Below, in pieces: positions 62,118 to 64,000 of a DNA stretch of 64,000 nucleotides. Below the pieces are notes generated by a model, which had not been told where the DNA came from, did no database searches, and was given only the letters and a program-made list of their open reading frames with translations. How positions within the stretch are numbered: position 1 is the stretch's first letter; each line of letters begins with the position of its first letter. This DNA comes from Epilithonimonas vandammei (GTDB lineage Bacteria; Bacteroidota; Bacteroidia; Flavobacteriales; Weeksellaceae), in assembly GCF_003860525.1 (NCBI RefSeq), contig NZ_CP034161.1, positions 1,798,001 to 1,862,000 of the forward strand, given 5' to 3'. The translations under genes were made by a program, and so were the position numbers.

Positions 62118-63082
62118 CTATTTTTCGTTAGAAAAATAAATGTACCATTTGATGAAGTTAATTCTGTTTTTCAGCGTTAATCCTCTGTGCAGATCCAGGT
62201 GGTTTTTCAGATGACTGAAGTACCCTTCGATTCCGTTGGTTGTTTTTGGAATTTTTGGATTATCCAAATAATGAAACATATTGGGAAGCGCCCTTTTTAT
62301 AGTAAAATATGATCTTCTCAATAGTTTGTGGGTGTACCAATACCGTTCTGTTTCTGTGTTAATAGTTTTTTCATTGATATAGTCTTTATGCCGCTCATAC
62401 CACTCTTTCAACTCCTGTGTCCACCAGATTCGATCGTTATGCGTTTCGATTTTCAGCAATAAAAGAACGTGTTTTCTCAACTCTTGACCTGCAATATGTT
62501 TAGGGAATTTGGTTAGCCAAATCAGGCACATTCTCTGGATATGGACCAAACATCTTTGGATGATGATGTTCCTGTCGGTTTTTTTGATCGCCTTCAAAAT
62601 ACTTTTATCACCATCAGAAGTGATGCTTTCAAGCCTCACTCCCAACAACAAAAGATTGGCCAGGTCTTCTTTGATCTCCTCGTAATGTTCTCCGTCTGTG
62701 AAGCGGATTAATTGAGTGTAACCGTCGAGATCGTCTTGATAAGCCACCAAACAAAACTGTGCAAAGTAAGTGGCATCCATTCTTAAGTTGACTTTTTCCC
62801 GTTTGATGATTTTTAGTACTGGAGAGCTTTCCAGAATTTGATAAAAAGTCCTTTGCAGCGTATCCTTGGAGTATCCACTGTCTCGGCAAAGAGTCTTATA
62901 AGTCTGTCTTTCCAGCACCCATTTCCTAAACCACACAAACCTGTTTCTTAATCTTTGTTCTGGACGATTATTTGTGAAAAAAATTCCGCAGCTTTTGCAT
63001 TTAAACCTCTGTTTTCCCGCTTGACTTCCCCAACGGATAACATCCAAACTTTTGCAAGCCCAGCATCGCTTTTTTTAGTCAT
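62118..63082 (-). pseudogene. IS256-family transposase, variant zinc-binding type, with a poly-A frameshift
   Basis: A frame of 309 residues (62118-63047) contains the typical zinc-binding front ...RFKCKSCGIFF, the DDE core (VNLRMDATYF, ESITSDGDKSILKAIKK, IIIQRCLVHIQRMC, NGIEGYFSHLKNHLDLHRGLT) and ends YIYFSNEK. The natural start MTKKRCWACKSLDVIRWG would use the ATG at 63082, but the run of seven A is one short, so the frame hits a stop. With one more A the ORF would be complete. The gene is therefore frameshifted or misread. Its exact element boundaries were not found. Confidence 0.75.
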
Positions 63083-63097
63083 TTTTCACACAAAGAA

Positions 63098-63129
63098 AAA
63101 GTTTTATGAAACACGTTTCATAAAACTTT
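63098..63129. repeat. 15-bp perfect inverted repeat near the IS256-variant gene
   Basis: Arms aaagttttatgaaac (63098-63112) and gtttcataaaacttt (63115-63129) are exact complements around ac. It lies about 16 bp upstream of the transposase ATG and may be part of the element end or a regulatory hairpin. Confidence 0.65.
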
Positions 63130-63343
63130 CTTCTATGCCTTTATCCATCGTTGATATAATGAATTTTACCAACTATTTTTCAGTATTAAGCCTTAATCAT
63201 TTAAAAATAAAATCACTCCACAACAAAACGCTGCTAACATCAAGAATCGAAACAAAGAAACTTCCGGAACCAACAGACAAACGACAAAAACCAAAGCAAC
63301 AGAGGACAACAGCTGAACCCTAATCGTAAAAAATAATTAAAAG

Positions 63344-63367
63344 CCTGAGAATAATCTCAGGTTTTTT
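63344..63367 (+). terminator. Rho-independent terminator
   Basis: Stem cctgaga/tctcagg around ataa is followed by six T residues. The transcript it ends is likely the truncated frame upstream. Confidence 0.7.
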
Positions 63368-63401
63368 GATTTTGTAGATCTAAAATAATCGCTGAAGGTT
63401 G

Positions 63402-63824
<423 letters not shown>

Positions 63825-63924
63825 TCAATCGGAAACTTTTAACAAATTTTAAAACTTGCTACAGTAGTGTGCGGCATCATTTTTTCTTATTGACATACAT
63901 ATTAACACTAAAAAATAAAATATT

Positions 63925-64000
63925 ATGTCAAAGAAAGTAGCCATACTGGCAACCGACGGATTCGAAGAAAGTGAATTGAGTTCTCCAAAAGAACATCTGG
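63925..64000 (+). CDS. PfpI/DJ-1-family protein, start only
   Basis: The ATG at 63925 begins MSKKVAILATDGFEESEL, the opening strand and DGFEE motif of DJ-1/PfpI-type glutamine-amidotransferase-fold proteins (type 1 glutaminase-like or general stress protein 18 kind). The gene runs off the right edge after 25 codons. Function as a glyoxalase or protein deglycase is known in relatives but cannot be assigned here. Confidence 0.8.
   Translation, partial: MSKKVAILATDGFEESELSSPKEHL

Larger units (their letters stand above)
63083..63401. other. 319-bp spacer with a long palindrome and possible truncated gene end
   Basis: The first part has a perfect 15-bp inverted repeat (63098-63129, aaagttttatgaaac and its complement). 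A lysine/threonine-rich open stretch from about 63170 to 63322 ends before a terminator at 63344-63367. The stretch looks like a 3' gene remnant, but its frame and identity could not be settled. No other gene is seen. Confidence 0.4.

Overview
The window looks like a chromosome segment of a Flavobacteriia member of the Chryseobacterium group (Weeksellaceae). Pointers are AT-rich DNA with TAnnTTTG-type -7 promoter boxes, a type IX secretion tail, a CusA-TolC fusion pump, MbnP/MbnH, DUF6266, DUF6132 and DUF2892 proteins, a RAYT with REP palindromes, and IS1182, IS1380 and IS256-variant elements. No rRNA, tRNA or CRISPR array was seen.

Layout. (1) 1-10.2 kb is an AT-rich defence-type island. It holds the tail of a type IIG-like DNA methyltransferase, a UvrD-like helicase with a nuclease-like insertion, a 1944-residue Cap4-like nuclease/STAND NTPase, an endonuclease/exonuclease/phosphatase remnant, and hipBA behind a palindromic operator candidate. 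(2) 10.7-19.4 kb is mostly minus-strand housekeeping and stress genes: MarR, SDR, a TIGR03643-type protein, a decayed photolyase/DUF2256 locus, an ABC1 kinase with a TetR-type regulator, a frameshifted ribA and a DUF2867-type SDR. (3) 19.4-27.6 kb is a heavy-metal RND operon whose CusA-TolC fusion gene is cut by an IS1380 element with an exact 5-bp target duplication. (4) 27.6-35.9 kb is a Crp-headed cluster of rhodanese, OsmC, a tripartite RND pump, a PII-like protein and two small membrane proteins. (5) 36-47.2 kb carries YciE, VIT1, a MbnP/MbnH/beta-barrel copper-type operon, a stand-alone MnmA C-terminal domain, a broken secreted endonuclease I, and a YHS/SCO/secreted superoxide dismutase operon. 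(6) 47.2-62.1 kb is bounded by two near-identical 1717-bp IS1182 copies in the same orientation. Between them lie an excisionase-like HTH, a GC-rich DUF6266 gene and a type I restriction-modification locus (hsdM, hsdS, AAA ATPase, RAYT, hsdR and three small unknown genes). (7) 62.1-64 kb has a frameshifted IS256-variant transposase, an unknown gene and the start of a PfpI/DJ-1 gene.

Two themes run through the window. One is defence and mobility: the island at the left end, and a restriction locus that looks like cargo between IS copies and contains a RAYT whose reading frame includes a copy of the surrounding palindrome. The other is metal and redox handling: two small secreted protein families repeatedly stand at the head of metal-linked operons, several with a promoter box ending only 4-5 nt before a start codon, which suggests leaderless mRNAs. 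Many genes are broken (helicase start, photolyase, ribA, cusA-tolC, endonuclease I, IS256 transposase), so either this genome is decaying or the assembly contains indel errors.
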